Of a DNA stretch of 64,000 nt, positions 9,336-18,737 are shown piece by piece (the stretch's first letter is position 1; the number at the start of each line of letters is the position of its first letter). Source of the DNA: Flavobacterium johnsoniae (lineage in GTDB: Bacteria > Bacteroidota > Bacteroidia > Flavobacteriales > Flavobacteriaceae). A model generated the notes under the pieces. That model did not search any database. It saw only the letters and a list, made by a program, of their open reading frames with translations, and was not told where the DNA came from. The DNA is taken from NCBI RefSeq assembly GCF_001879205.1, contig NZ_MLFK01000011.1:186001-250000 (forward strand), written 5' to 3'. A program made the position numbers and the translations under genes.

Positions 9336-9363
9336 CAAACAGCGCATTAAAATGCGCTGTTTG
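9336..9363 (-). terminator. Rho-independent terminator of the 9.4-13.9 kb SusC-SusD unit
   Basis: The arms CAAACAGCGCATT (9336-9348) and AATGCGCTGTTTG (9351-9363) are a perfect 13-bp match. On the minus strand the hairpin is followed by TTGTTTTAGT. It lies about 44 bp past the SusD stop codon. Confidence 0.85.
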
Positions 9364-9406
9364 CCAAATTACTAACTTAACTCAAACTACCAAAAATTTA
9401 ATTTTT

Positions 9407-10900
9407 TTAGTAACCAGGATTATTATCACTTGGTTTTATATTAGGATTAGAAGATGTTTCTCTATTTGGTATCGGCCATAACTCGTTCTTACCAGCCTGA
9501 AAACCAGTACCAGCCAATTCAGTACTCGCGTTACCCCATCTCATAATATCATCAAAACGGCTTTGCTCGCCGGCAAACTCTACTTTGCGCTCATGCACAA
9601 TAGCTGCGAAAACTGCATCTTTTGTGGGTGCAATGGAAGTTGTTAAACCTGCACGATCTCTCACTTCTTTAATATAGGCAATGGCCGCTGTTTGTGAACC
9701 TCCTGCTCTTTGATTTTCACATTCTGCTTTCATAAGCAATACATCTGCATAACGCATAACTTTGAAGTTAATACTTGAGCGTGTCGCTTCATCTTCTCTT
9801 TCGTAATAGTTTTGATATTTTTTCCAGCCCGCTCTTCTAATACCTGCAGAGGTAGTAAAATTACTTGCCAGCATTACCTTGGTTCCTTTCAAATAGGTTG
9901 AGCCTGGTACATAAAAAGTATCTCCAAAACGTAAATCTCCTGCTTCATACGAATCTAACAGATCGTCTGACGGATACACATTGTACCAGCTTAGGTTCCC
10001 ATATTCCTGTCCTCTAAGTGTAGACTCTTCAAAACCAGTTCCCTCGCTGTCACCAACAGCTCCCCATTGATCACCTGTTCCATTTTTCTCGTCAAACTCA
10101 ATCTCAAAAATTGACTCTTTACCGTGTTCTGTCTCTGCCATAAAGTTGTTGTAAAAACTGCCCTTATCTTCAAGGCTGAATCCTGTAACATTATTCAATG
10201 CCGCCAACGCTTCATCGTATTTTTTTTCATATAACAATACTTTTCCCAGATAGGCATAAGCAGCTTCTTTATTAGCTCTTCCCGCCACTTCTGTTCCTCT
10301 TGGTAAAAGATTTTTAGACGCAAATACAAGATCTTCTTCTATCAAGGCATAAACTTCTGCCTTAGGACTTCTAGCATTGCCAATAATAGTGCCTGTTTTG
10401 TAAATTGGTAAATCTCCAAATCGTTTCACTAACAGAAAATAATAATAGGCTCTTAAAAAATGAGCTTCTCCTAAATATTTGTTCTTTTTCTCTTGTGAAA
10501 AATCCGAACTGGGAAGAGCATTTATTTTCGCCTCATTATCCAGTACAAAATTAGCTCTGGATATCCCTTTATAACAGGATTCCCAATAATATTGAATAAT
10601 ATCATTTCCTGCATTAAAAGAAAAATCCTGAAAAGGTTTTTTGTTTCCTTCTAACTGCGGGTTTCCTAAAGCATCCTGAGCCATAAGATCCATAGCAAAA
10701 GAAAAATTTCTGCCATAAAGCCCTCTTGTCTGCAGATTTGCATAAGATGCATTTACAGATGACTGCACCTGTGCTTCATTTATAAAAAAGGTTTCTGGTG
10801 CTAAAGTGTTAGGATTAGTTAATTCTAATTCACCAGAGTCACATGAAGTTATAGTTAAAACTCCTGTCAGAACTATAAGTATATATTTTATTTTTCTCAT
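9407..10900 (-). CDS. SusD/RagB-family surface glycan-binding lipoprotein
   Basis: This is a 497-residue SusD-like lipoprotein with the lipobox cysteine at position 20 (LTITSCDSGE). The helical scaffold is visible (FLRAYYYFLLVKRFGDLPI at about 150-168, then KEAAYAYLGKVLLYEKKYDEA). The C-terminal signature includes VMRYADVLLMKAECENQR and ERKVEFAGEQSRFDDIMRW, ending in NIKPSDNNPGY. It follows its SusC partner by 13 bp and ends at a strong terminator, so the pair forms a compact two-gene unit with no surface glycan-binding protein. It differs in sequence and length from the SusD proteins at 2.0 kb and 35.8 kb, so the three pairs are not recent copies. It probably binds a xylan-derived oligomer; the exact ligand is unknown. 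Confidence 0.95.
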   Translation of the reverse strand: MRKIKYILIVLTGVLTITSCDSGELELTNPNTLAPETFFINEAQVQSSVNASYANLQTRGLYGRNFSFAMDLMAQDALGNPQLEGNKKPFQDFSFNAGNDIIQYYWESCYKGISRANFVLDNEAKINALPSSDFSQEKKNKYLGEAHFLRAYYYFLLVKRFGDLPIYKTGTIIGNARSPKAEVYALIEEDLVFASKNLLPRGTEVAGRANKEAAYAYLGKVLLYEKKYDEALAALNNVTGFSLEDKGSFYNNFMAETEHGKESIFEIEFDEKNGTGDQWGAVGDSEGTGFEESTLRGQEYGNLSWYNVYPSDDLLDSYEAGDLRFGDTFYVPGSTYLKGTKVMLASNFTTSAGIRRAGWKKYQNYYEREDEATRSSINFKVMRYADVLLMKAECENQRAGGSQTAAIAYIKEVRDRAGLTTSIAPTKDAVFAAIVHERKVEFAGEQSRFDDIMRWGNASTELAGTGFQAGKNELWPIPNRETSSNPNIKPSDNNPGY

Positions 10901-10913
10901 TTTCTTTTATATA

Positions 10914-13900
10914 TTAAAATGTAACATCAAGTCCAAAAATCACAGATTTTGGCTGTGGATATCTTCCTAAATCAATACCAGCAGAATTTGCATTGGCGTC
11001 TGCACGTGCGATCTCAGGGTCTAAACCGCTATATTTTGTAACTGTAATTAAGTTTTGCCCGCTTACATAGAATCTTATTTTTGAAAAATAAGCCTTAAAT
11101 GCATCTCCGGAAAAGGTGTATCCTATGGCTATATTTTTTAGTCTTGTATACGATCCATCTTCAACATAGCGCTGATTTGCAGAAGACCAGTTGATATCTG
11201 CCCCCTGTGCTCTTGGCAGACTAGCAGATGGATTTGTGACAACGCCATTTACAACAATTGCTCTGTCTAATACATCAGTACTTGCATTAAACAAACGATT
11301 CATTCCTTTTAGGTCAAAAGTATTTGCATTGAAAATATCATTCCCCTGAACTCCTGATATAAAGCAGTTAAAATCGAAATTTTTGTAAGCTGCAGTAAGG
11401 TTTAAACCGTAAGTAAAATCCGGATATGGATTCCCGATATTTGTTTTGTCATTAGAATTAATTATTTTATTACCATCGCGGTCAACAATTTTAATATCTC
11501 CTGGCTGGATCGTGGTTTGACCTGGTCCGAAAACAGCATCTACTTCTGCCTGATTTTGATAAATTCCATTGGTTTGATATCCATAAAAATAGAATAACGG
11601 CTGACCTACTTCCAGTCTGGAAAAGTTTTCAAGACCAGCTCTGGCCGCCGGACCACCTAATACACTAGTTACTCCTGGCGCTAAGCCGGTTACTTCGTTT
11701 TTACTTGTTCCTAAATTAGCTACAGCAGACCATGTAAAATCTCCTTTTCTGTCATTATAACCTAATGATATTTCAAATCCGCTTACTTTCACATCGGCAA
11801 CATTTTGAATTTGAGTTCCACCACCCGCAGATCCTACAGAAGCAGGAAGGGGCACTGCAAAAAGAATATCACTGCTTTTATTGTTGAAATATTCTAAAGA
11901 TGCCGTGAATTTATCGTCAAACAAACCAAAATCCAAACCTATATTTCTATCTGTTTTAGACTCCCATTTCAAGTTAGGATTAGAAGCAACTCCCATAGAA
12001 ACACCTTGTGCATTTCCACCATTAATTGGATAATTATAAGTAGTAAGTAATGTAGCGGCGTACTGATAATTGTCTATTCTGTCATTTCCTGTTGTACCGG
12101 TACTGGCTCTAAGTTTCAATGTGCTGAAAATAGAATTTTCCATAAAACTTTCTTTAGCTATATTCCACCCTGCGGCAACTGAGTAGAAGTTACCCCAGCG
12201 GTTATTGGCTCCAAAACGAGATGAAGCGTCTCTACGTCCTGAAACGGCAAGTATGTATTTATCATTATAATCATAATTGATACGGGCGATGTAACCAATA
12301 TTTTTTTCTACATAATTGGCAGAAGTTAAACTTCCTTCATTATATCTTAACTGATCAATTTCATCCGAAATACTGTAACGGCTTCCTGCTGCTAAAGTTT
12401 GCGATTTTCCATCAATTTTAGTAATAACTCCTAATACTTCAAGATTATGTTTTCCTGCAATTGTAGTTTTATAAGTTAAGCTGTTATCAAAAACAATAGT
12501 CTGACCTTGTCCATTTGTTTCATTTGTTGTAGAAAATGCTTGTTTATGATAAGAACCATCTTGAAAACTAGGCACAAAAGTGTGATCCTTACTTGTATAA
12601 TAATCTAGGGAAACTTGTGATCTGAATTTTAAGCCTTTGAAAATTTCTAATTCGGCGTAGATATTCCCTATTATAGATAAATTATTAATTTTTTGATATC
12701 CCAAATTTGCTACACGTACCGGATTTTCGGCATCATTGCCGTCAATTGCGCTGGGACCTTGATATCCTCCTAAATTATTTGCATTGTAGATAGGAAAATA
12801 AGGCGCCATTTTAATAGCATGCTCTAATAAAGTTCTACCTCCTGCACTACGTTCTGGATTAATTGTACCAAAAGATACACCGATATTGCTTCCTACTTTA
12901 AGTTTTCCAATATCCTGTGTATTATTAGCTCTAAAAGAATAACGTTCAAAACCAGTGTTAATAATAGCACCTTCTTGTTTCATATATTCGGCAGAATAAC
13001 GACTTGTTGAAGTCTCAGTACCATTTGAAAAACTAAGATTATAATCCTGCATCAAACCAGTTTGAAAAATCTGGTCTTGCCAGTTGGTATTTATATTTCC
13101 GAATTCAGCAGCTCTTGCTGTTAAATCACTTCCTAAATCTTTGGCATATTGCAGATATTGCTGTGTATTTAATACATCATATCTTTTTGTAACCGCCTGT
13201 CCACCTACATAAGTACTAAAACTTAGTTGCCCGGGACCTTTTTTACCTTTTTTAGTAGTAACCACAATTACCCCGTTAAAAGCTTTTGAACCATATAAAG
13301 CAGTAGTAGAGGCATCCTTTAAAACCGACATACTCTCAATATCATTAGGACTTAAACCTGAGAGGTTACCTGTTAAAACTCCATCAATTACATACAATGG
13401 AGCACTGTTTCCCATTGTGGATAAACCACGAATACTAACAGTAGGATTTGAACCCGGCGCACCATTTACAACAGTAACACCTGCCGCACGTCCTTGCAAA
13501 GCAGACTCAGCATTAGTTATAGGCACAGCGGCAATATCTTTTGAACCTACTGTTGAGATTGCTCCGGTAACCTTAGCTCTTTTTTGAGTACCATAAGCTA
13601 CCACAACTTCGTTTAAGTTTTGTGTGGATAATGCTAATACAACATCAATTGTACTTCTTGTACCGACAGTTATGGTTTGCGAAATCAAACCTACATAAGA
13701 ATACGTTATTTTGTCTGTCGGGCTAACGTCTTTAAGGGTGTATTTACCATCAAAATCTGTTGATGCGCTATTTTTTGAACCTTCTACATTAACACTGGCA
13801 CCAGGCAAAGGAAATCCTGATGGATCGGTAATTACCCCCTGTACCGTCTTTGATTGTGCAATCAGATTCTGACTGCCAATTATTAGCAATGTAATTATTG

Positions 13901-13922
13901 CAATTCTGAATTTTAAAATCAT
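10914..13922 (-). CDS. SusC-like TonB-dependent outer-membrane receptor
   Basis: This is a complete 1002-residue SusC/RagA transporter. It has a Sec signal peptide (about 1-23), then a carboxypeptidase-regulatory-like beta-sandwich (VQGVITDPSGFPLPGASV, STDFDGKYTL, about 27-100). The TonB-box region NEVVVAYGTQKR and the plug (LQGRAAGVTVVNGAPGSNP, LYVIDGVLTG, SMSVLKDASTTALYGSKAF) follow, and then the 22-strand barrel ending in FGLDVTF. It is the first gene of a two-gene unit with the SusD downstream. About 600 bp of leader DNA separates it from the hybrid regulator gene, which is read in the same direction and ends in its own terminator, so this pair has its own promoter. Confidence 0.96.
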   Translation of the reverse strand: MILKFRIAIITLLIIGSQNLIAQSKTVQGVITDPSGFPLPGASVNVEGSKNSASTDFDGKYTLKDVSPTDKITYSYVGLISQTITVGTRSTIDVVLALSTQNLNEVVVAYGTQKRAKVTGAISTVGSKDIAAVPITNAESALQGRAAGVTVVNGAPGSNPTVSIRGLSTMGNSAPLYVIDGVLTGNLSGLSPNDIESMSVLKDASTTALYGSKAFNGVIVVTTKKGKKGPGQLSFSTYVGGQAVTKRYDVLNTQQYLQYAKDLGSDLTARAAEFGNINTNWQDQIFQTGLMQDYNLSFSNGTETSTSRYSAEYMKQEGAIINTGFERYSFRANNTQDIGKLKVGSNIGVSFGTINPERSAGGRTLLEHAIKMAPYFPIYNANNLGGYQGPSAIDGNDAENPVRVANLGYQKINNLSIIGNIYAELEIFKGLKFRSQVSLDYYTSKDHTFVPSFQDGSYHKQAFSTTNETNGQGQTIVFDNSLTYKTTIAGKHNLEVLGVITKIDGKSQTLAAGSRYSISDEIDQLRYNEGSLTSANYVEKNIGYIARINYDYNDKYILAVSGRRDASSRFGANNRWGNFYSVAAGWNIAKESFMENSIFSTLKLRASTGTTGNDRIDNYQYAATLLTTYNYPINGGNAQGVSMGVASNPNLKWESKTDRNIGLDFGLFDDKFTASLEYFNNKSSDILFAVPLPASVGSAGGGTQIQNVADVKVSGFEISLGYNDRKGDFTWSAVANLGTSKNEVTGLAPGVTSVLGGPAARAGLENFSRLEVGQPLFYFYGYQTNGIYQNQAEVDAVFGPGQTTIQPGDIKIVDRDGNKIINSNDKTNIGNPYPDFTYGLNLTAAYKNFDFNCFISGVQGNDIFNANTFDLKGMNRLFNASTDVLDRAIVVNGVVTNPSASLPRAQGADINWSSANQRYVEDGSYTRLKNIAIGYTFSGDAFKAYFSKIRFYVSGQNLITVTKYSGLDPEIARADANANSAGIDLGRYPQPKSVIFGLDVTF

Positions 13923-14426
13923 TTTTAGTGGTTTTTTGATTAGTTTAAATAGTTGTTTGGTTGTAAAGCTTATTTATTGTTTTGATTATGATATTAGCTT
14001 ATAAGCTATTTTCGATCCTTTTAAATTGACTAAAAAAAGGCTGACAATAAATAATTTTGGTTTTCATTTCATACTGTAATTTTTTAAAAATGTTAATACT
14101 TACTTGTTAAATTGTTTGATTTTCTTTGAATCCAAAAATATAAGGTTAACATACATTTCATCTATTAAAAATGTTGCAAAAACTATCAAATTTGTAGCAC
14201 GAAACCTTCAAAAAACGCATAATCATCTATTTATCAAATATTTAAATACAAAGCGCCCAAATAAGGCATTCCTAATATTGTTATCTTTTTTTTGAGTATG
14301 AAATAAAAAAATATAGGTTTTATAGTTTTTCAATAATTATTTAAAAATGATTTTTAGTGTTAATTCATTCTGTTTTCCACAAATTGATCCTGATTGTATT
14401 TCTGAAATCGGTTATTTATTAAATAA
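13923..14426 (-). other. Promoter/leader region of the 13.9 kb SusC gene
   Basis: These 500 bp of AT-rich DNA hold no credible gene. A -7-like TATTTTTG (minus strand) occurs at 14133-14140, without a clear -33 partner. It would give a leader of roughly 200 nt that contains the perfect 14-bp palindrome at 13995-14008. The control region of this SusCD pair must lie here because the hybrid regulator gene upstream is terminated. Confidence 0.4.
13995..14008. promoter_or_regulatory. Perfect 14-bp palindrome upstream of SusC (candidate operator)
   Basis: TAGCTTATAAGCTA is fully self-complementary and lies 73-86 bp upstream of the SusC start codon. It could be a protein-binding site or the stem of a leader structure. 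No regulator can be assigned to it from sequence alone. Confidence 0.35.
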
Positions 14427-14468
14427 AAAAAGAGACTGTCTCACAATTAAGTGAAACAGTCTCTTTTT
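14427..14468 (-). terminator. Rho-independent terminator of the hybrid two-component regulator gene
   Basis: The arms AAAAAGAGACTGT (14427-14439) and ACAGTCTCTTTTT (14456-14468) pair perfectly. An inner TCAC/GTGA extension around AATTAA lengthens the hairpin. It lies 72 bp beyond the stop codon of the regulator and marks the end of the long right-arm operon. Confidence 0.88.
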
Positions 14469-14540
14469 CTGTTTTTTGGGTCAGAGTCTCTCAACCCGAA
14501 ACTCTAAAAATATTTAATGCTCAAGGACTTTTCAATAGCA

Positions 14541-17500
14541 CTATTGCTTCTTATTATGCGTGGGCAGATATCCAAATTTTTCTTTATAGCATTTTGTAAA
14601 ATAAGAAGGAGAACTAAAACCAACTTTAATACTAATCTCAGACATATTATCATTACCCAGCTCTATTAACTCTTTTGCTTTTTCTAAACGAACATTCCGT
14701 ATAAATTCATTTACGGTTACGCCTGTTAGAGTTTTTATTTTCCGGTATAATTGACTTCTGCTTAAAAACACTTTCGAGGCCAGAACCTCAACACTCAACT
14801 CATACTCGCTAATGTTTTGATTAATGTAATTCAGGACATTTTTTATAAATTCATTATCCAAAGTGGTTGTTTTTTCTTTTGCTTTTGGAGTAATTCCGTT
14901 ATAGAATTTATTAAACATAATTTGTCTGCTTTTGATGAGCTGAATTAAGCTGGATCGTAGAATATCCATATCAAAAGGTTTGCTCAAATACATATCTGCA
15001 CCAGAATCAATGCCCTCTAATTTGTCTTTAACCAATGCCTTTGCAGACAACATCATCAACGGAATATGACTGGTTTTTAAATCTGCTTTAATACTGGAAC
15101 ACAGTTCTAAACCATTCATAACAGGCATGATAACATCTGTTAAAATCAAATCGGGTAGTTTTTGCAAAGCTAATTCCAAACCGACCTGACCATTTTCTGC
15201 TGTTATAACTTTGTACTCTTTTTTGAGCTCATTTTTTAAATAATTTCGCAGTTCAGCATTATCTTCAACAATCAAAATGGTATAAACTCGATCCTCTTTC
15301 TCATCATCATCTGATAGTTCAACAACAGATTTTTCGGCAATAGGTGTGAAACTTATTTTTTTCTCCTTTTTAAATTCCTCCGGCATCACTTCGTTTTCAT
15401 TAAAGAATTCTTTTCCCAGTGGAAATAGCAGTTTAAAAGTTGTGCCAAAACCCAATTTGCTTTCTACTTCAATTTTTCCTTTATGCAATTCTACAAATCC
15501 GCGAACAACCTCCAGTCCTATTCCTGTGCTTCCATAATAGGCTTTATTCAAATTATTTACCTGATAAAAACGGTCAAAAATTCTCTTAATATCTTTTTTA
15601 TCCAATCCTGCACCTGTATCTTCAACAATAACCTCAAAAGAAGGATTGGTATTGGTGGAATTTATCAAAGGAAAATGAACTAACTCTTCACTGACCACTA
15701 TTTTTATTGTGATTTTTCCATTATCGGGAGTAACCTTAAAGGCATTTGAAATTACATTAAAAATAATTTTCTCAAACATTTTAGGGTCTACCCAATCCTT
15801 TAATGTTTTCTCACTGGATTGATAATGCAATTGAATTCCCCTGCTTAAGGCTTCTTCATTAAAATAACTCACAATTTCCTTTGTAAAACTTACTATTTCA
15901 ACCAGCTGCACCTTTAAAGGCATTTTATTAAACTGGAGCTGATTGAAATCCATCAGCTCATTGATTAATCTTGAAAGTCTGTCCGAACTTTTCTGGATAG
16001 TCTGTAATTTACTCAATACATTCGCTGGTAAATCCAGGTTATTATTCTTCAATATATCGCCTAACGGATTTAAAATTAAAGTAAGCGGTGTTCTAAATTC
16101 GTGCGAGATATTGGTGAAAAATTGTAATTTCTTATTGTTTAATTTTTCTATTTGAATTGCTTTTTTCTGTTCAAATTCTATCATTTGTTTTTGTTTAAAA
16201 CGATTTTGATAGTACTGATTGGCAAAATAAATTGCCGCCAATAGTAACAGGGAATAAAATAGATAAGCAAAAGGTGTTTTCCACCAAGGCGGTAAAATTT
16301 CAATTTCTAATTCGAGCGGATTTTGATTCCAAACTCCATTTTTTTCTGAAGCTTTCACCTTAAAGACATACTTTCCAGGTGCCAAGTTAGTATAGGTTGC
16401 CGAGCGTTTACTGCCCACGTAATTCCATGAATCTTCAAATCCTTCTAAATAATACGCAAATTCGTTTCTGGCAGGAAAAGAATAATTTACAGCAATAAAA
16501 TCAATCGTAAATACAGATTGATCATGCTTAAGAATGATCTTTTTTGTCTGCGATATTACTTTTATTAAGGGGGAGTTTTTTTCAAGCGGACCTACTGACT
16601 TATTAAAAAGTTTCAAATCTGTTAAGTAAACCGGAAGCTGTTTTTTACTTTTAACTAAACTGGCAGGATTAAAATAATTTAAACCTTCATAGCTCCCGAA
16701 ATAAAGCAATCCTTTTTCGTCTTTCAGGACAGCATTGTTATTAAAATCATTTCCCAGTAAACCGTCATAGATAGAGTAATTAGCAGTAATGTTGTTTTTT
16801 AAATCAAGTTTTGTAATTCCTTTTTTTCCGCTTAGCCAAATACACCCGTCATTTGATTCTACAATAGACGAAATTGACTTTTCGTTCAGACCATTGAAGT
16901 TTATATACCATTTTATGTTGTCTGTTTTTTTATCATATCTAAATAATCCGGCTCCATCAGTACCAATCCAAATTTCTTTGTTTTTGGCCTCATATAAGGT
17001 ATTGATAGTATGTATGCTTTTATGATTTTTAAGCTTTTCAGACATTTTATCCCGAAAAGAAGTTACTGAAAAAGAATGAAAATCATTTGTACTAACCTTG
17101 TACAAACCTGTTGTTGACCCCACCCAGACAGCATCATCTGAATCTGTCATTATCTTTCTAATGTCTGAATTTATTATACCGCTTGCATAAAATGGTTTAG
17201 TATTACAATGATGAAACTGACCATCTGAAGGAGTGTAATAATGCAGTCCTTTTGAAAAGGTTCCGATCCAGATTACACCTCTGGAATCTTCAGCAATACT
17301 CATGATATTGTCTGATGCCAAACCGGGAGTGTTTTTTGTGCTGTAGTTAATAAACTTATTGCTTCCTTTTTTTAAAACAAAAACACCTTCATTCCAGCTT
17401 GATAACCAGATGTTTTGCTTTTTATCAATAAATACATTCGTTATATTGTCATTGGTTAATCCAGAATAAAAACTTCGGTCAGATTTGGTAATATGCTTAA

Positions 17501-18677
17501 AACTCTTAGTTATTGTATTGTAAACATCAACTCCTCCGCCTTCCATAGAAATCCATAATTGATCCTGATGATCTTTGGCAATGCCGGTAACACAATTGGT
17601 TTGTAAGGACTGTGAATTTCCGGGCAAACTTTCAATAATACTTACCTTACTGTTTATTTTATCAAAAACACCTAAGCCTTTATTGTAATATCCCAGCCAG
17701 ATTCTATTTTCTTTATCTAAAAATAAAGACCAAACAGAATTTGAACCTAAACTTCGATTATTGTATTTACTGTTTACGTATTTTTTTTGAACAATACCCT
17801 GATCGTTTACAATGATTAAACCATCATTTTCTGTGGCACAAAGAATTGTATTGGAATCTGTTGCCAGTATTGACATAATTCTTTTTCTGGTAATAGGATA
17901 ATAAGCAGCGTCTTTAACTTTAGAATTTAAATCGACCTTTACAAGTCCTTTAAATCCATTGCCAATCCAGAGGTTCTGCCTGCTGTCTATAAACATGGAA
18001 ATAATATTTAAAGAAAGCATTTCATTGTTCTTGCCAATGTTTAATTCTTTAAACTCATTTGTTATAGGGTCAACTGTTTTTAAACCAAAGTTAGTCCCTA
18101 GATAAATAGTCCCTTTTTTATCTTTTACCAGGCAGTTGATAAGGTAATTTTCAGTATTTGAAACATTTGTCTTAATCTTGGTAATTTCGCGGGATTTAAT
18201 ATTTAGCTTCAGTAAATCACTGTTAAGCGTTCCCAAAAAAAGATTCCCATTGTTGTCTTCTACAATACTCTTTACAGAAATTACAGTTTCTTTTTTTATT
18301 TTTTTTTGAATATCAATACTTTCAAAAGTATTTAAATTTCGATTATAGAGACATAATCCTTCATCTGTACCGATCCATAACCTATTGTGAGCATCTACAT
18401 AAGTAACATAAATAAGATTACTATTGATAGTATTAGGCAATTTAGAGTTTTGCTCATAAGCCACATAACTTATCCCATCATATTTAAATAAACCTGCACC
18501 ATTGGTACCAATCCACAAAAAACCTGACTGATCCTGTGTAATGGCATATATACCGCTTTTTGAAGTTTCCTTATTTAATAACCGAAATTGATAGTCTTCA
18601 AATGTATTTTGAGAAAACAGACTATTTATTGTAAAAAATAAGATAACAAGAACTCTAAAATATTTTTTTTGGGACAT
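14541..18677 (-). CDS. Hybrid two-component system sensor/regulator (HTCS)
   Basis: This single 1378-residue protein senses a glycan in the periplasm and activates locus genes in the cytoplasm. In order it has: a signal peptide (1-22); Reg_prop beta-propeller repeats (about 25-690, motifs such as DQSGFLWIGTNGAGLFKYD); a Y_Y_Y domain (about 725-792); one membrane helix (about 800-825, AYLFYSLLLLAAIYFANQYY); HisKA with His859 in ISHEFRTPL; HATPase_c (about 980-1090, DTGAGLDKKD and STGIGLEVVRGF); a receiver with Asp1181 in LTDVIMPVMNG; and a C-terminal AraC-type helix-turn-helix (about 1280-1378). All key residues are present. It is the last gene of the hydrolase operon, 60 bp after GH97, so activation would raise its own level. 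The ligand is probably a xylo-oligosaccharide; this is inferred. Confidence 0.95.
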   Translation of the reverse strand: MSQKKYFRVLVILFFTINSLFSQNTFEDYQFRLLNKETSKSGIYAITQDQSGFLWIGTNGAGLFKYDGISYVAYEQNSKLPNTINSNLIYVTYVDAHNRLWIGTDEGLCLYNRNLNTFESIDIQKKIKKETVISVKSIVEDNNGNLFLGTLNSDLLKLNIKSREITKIKTNVSNTENYLINCLVKDKKGTIYLGTNFGLKTVDPITNEFKELNIGKNNEMLSLNIISMFIDSRQNLWIGNGFKGLVKVDLNSKVKDAAYYPITRKRIMSILATDSNTILCATENDGLIIVNDQGIVQKKYVNSKYNNRSLGSNSVWSLFLDKENRIWLGYYNKGLGVFDKINSKVSIIESLPGNSQSLQTNCVTGIAKDHQDQLWISMEGGGVDVYNTITKSFKHITKSDRSFYSGLTNDNITNVFIDKKQNIWLSSWNEGVFVLKKGSNKFINYSTKNTPGLASDNIMSIAEDSRGVIWIGTFSKGLHYYTPSDGQFHHCNTKPFYASGIINSDIRKIMTDSDDAVWVGSTTGLYKVSTNDFHSFSVTSFRDKMSEKLKNHKSIHTINTLYEAKNKEIWIGTDGAGLFRYDKKTDNIKWYINFNGLNEKSISSIVESNDGCIWLSGKKGITKLDLKNNITANYSIYDGLLGNDFNNNAVLKDEKGLLYFGSYEGLNYFNPASLVKSKKQLPVYLTDLKLFNKSVGPLEKNSPLIKVISQTKKIILKHDQSVFTIDFIAVNYSFPARNEFAYYLEGFEDSWNYVGSKRSATYTNLAPGKYVFKVKASEKNGVWNQNPLELEIEILPPWWKTPFAYLFYSLLLLAAIYFANQYYQNRFKQKQMIEFEQKKAIQIEKLNNKKLQFFTNISHEFRTPLTLILNPLGDILKNNNLDLPANVLSKLQTIQKSSDRLSRLINELMDFNQLQFNKMPLKVQLVEIVSFTKEIVSYFNEEALSRGIQLHYQSSEKTLKDWVDPKMFEKIIFNVISNAFKVTPDNGKITIKIVVSEELVHFPLINSTNTNPSFEVIVEDTGAGLDKKDIKRIFDRFYQVNNLNKAYYGSTGIGLEVVRGFVELHKGKIEVESKLGFGTTFKLLFPLGKEFFNENEVMPEEFKKEKKISFTPIAEKSVVELSDDDEKEDRVYTILIVEDNAELRNYLKNELKKEYKVITAENGQVGLELALQKLPDLILTDVIMPVMNGLELCSSIKADLKTSHIPLMMLSAKALVKDKLEGIDSGADMYLSKPFDMDILRSSLIQLIKSRQIMFNKFYNGITPKAKEKTTTLDNEFIKNVLNYINQNISEYELSVEVLASKVFLSRSQLYRKIKTLTGVTVNEFIRNVRLEKAKELIELGNDNMSEISIKVGFSSPSYFTKCYKEKFGYLPTHNKKQ

Positions 18678-18737
18678 TATACAATGGTTAGTAAATTAAA
18701 ATAAATATATGCTCTTTTAGTCGAAACTTATTATTTG

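Noticed and set aside
14104..14295. 63-codon open frame in the SusC leader
   Set aside because: It has AT-driven composition, no homology pattern and no ribosome-binding context, and lies on the strand opposite to both neighbours inside a control region.
14404..14417. GAAATCGGTTATTT resembling the LacI-type operator
   Set aside because: Only the core TCGGTT is shared; the half-sites do not match, and it lies next to the regulator terminator rather than near a promoter.
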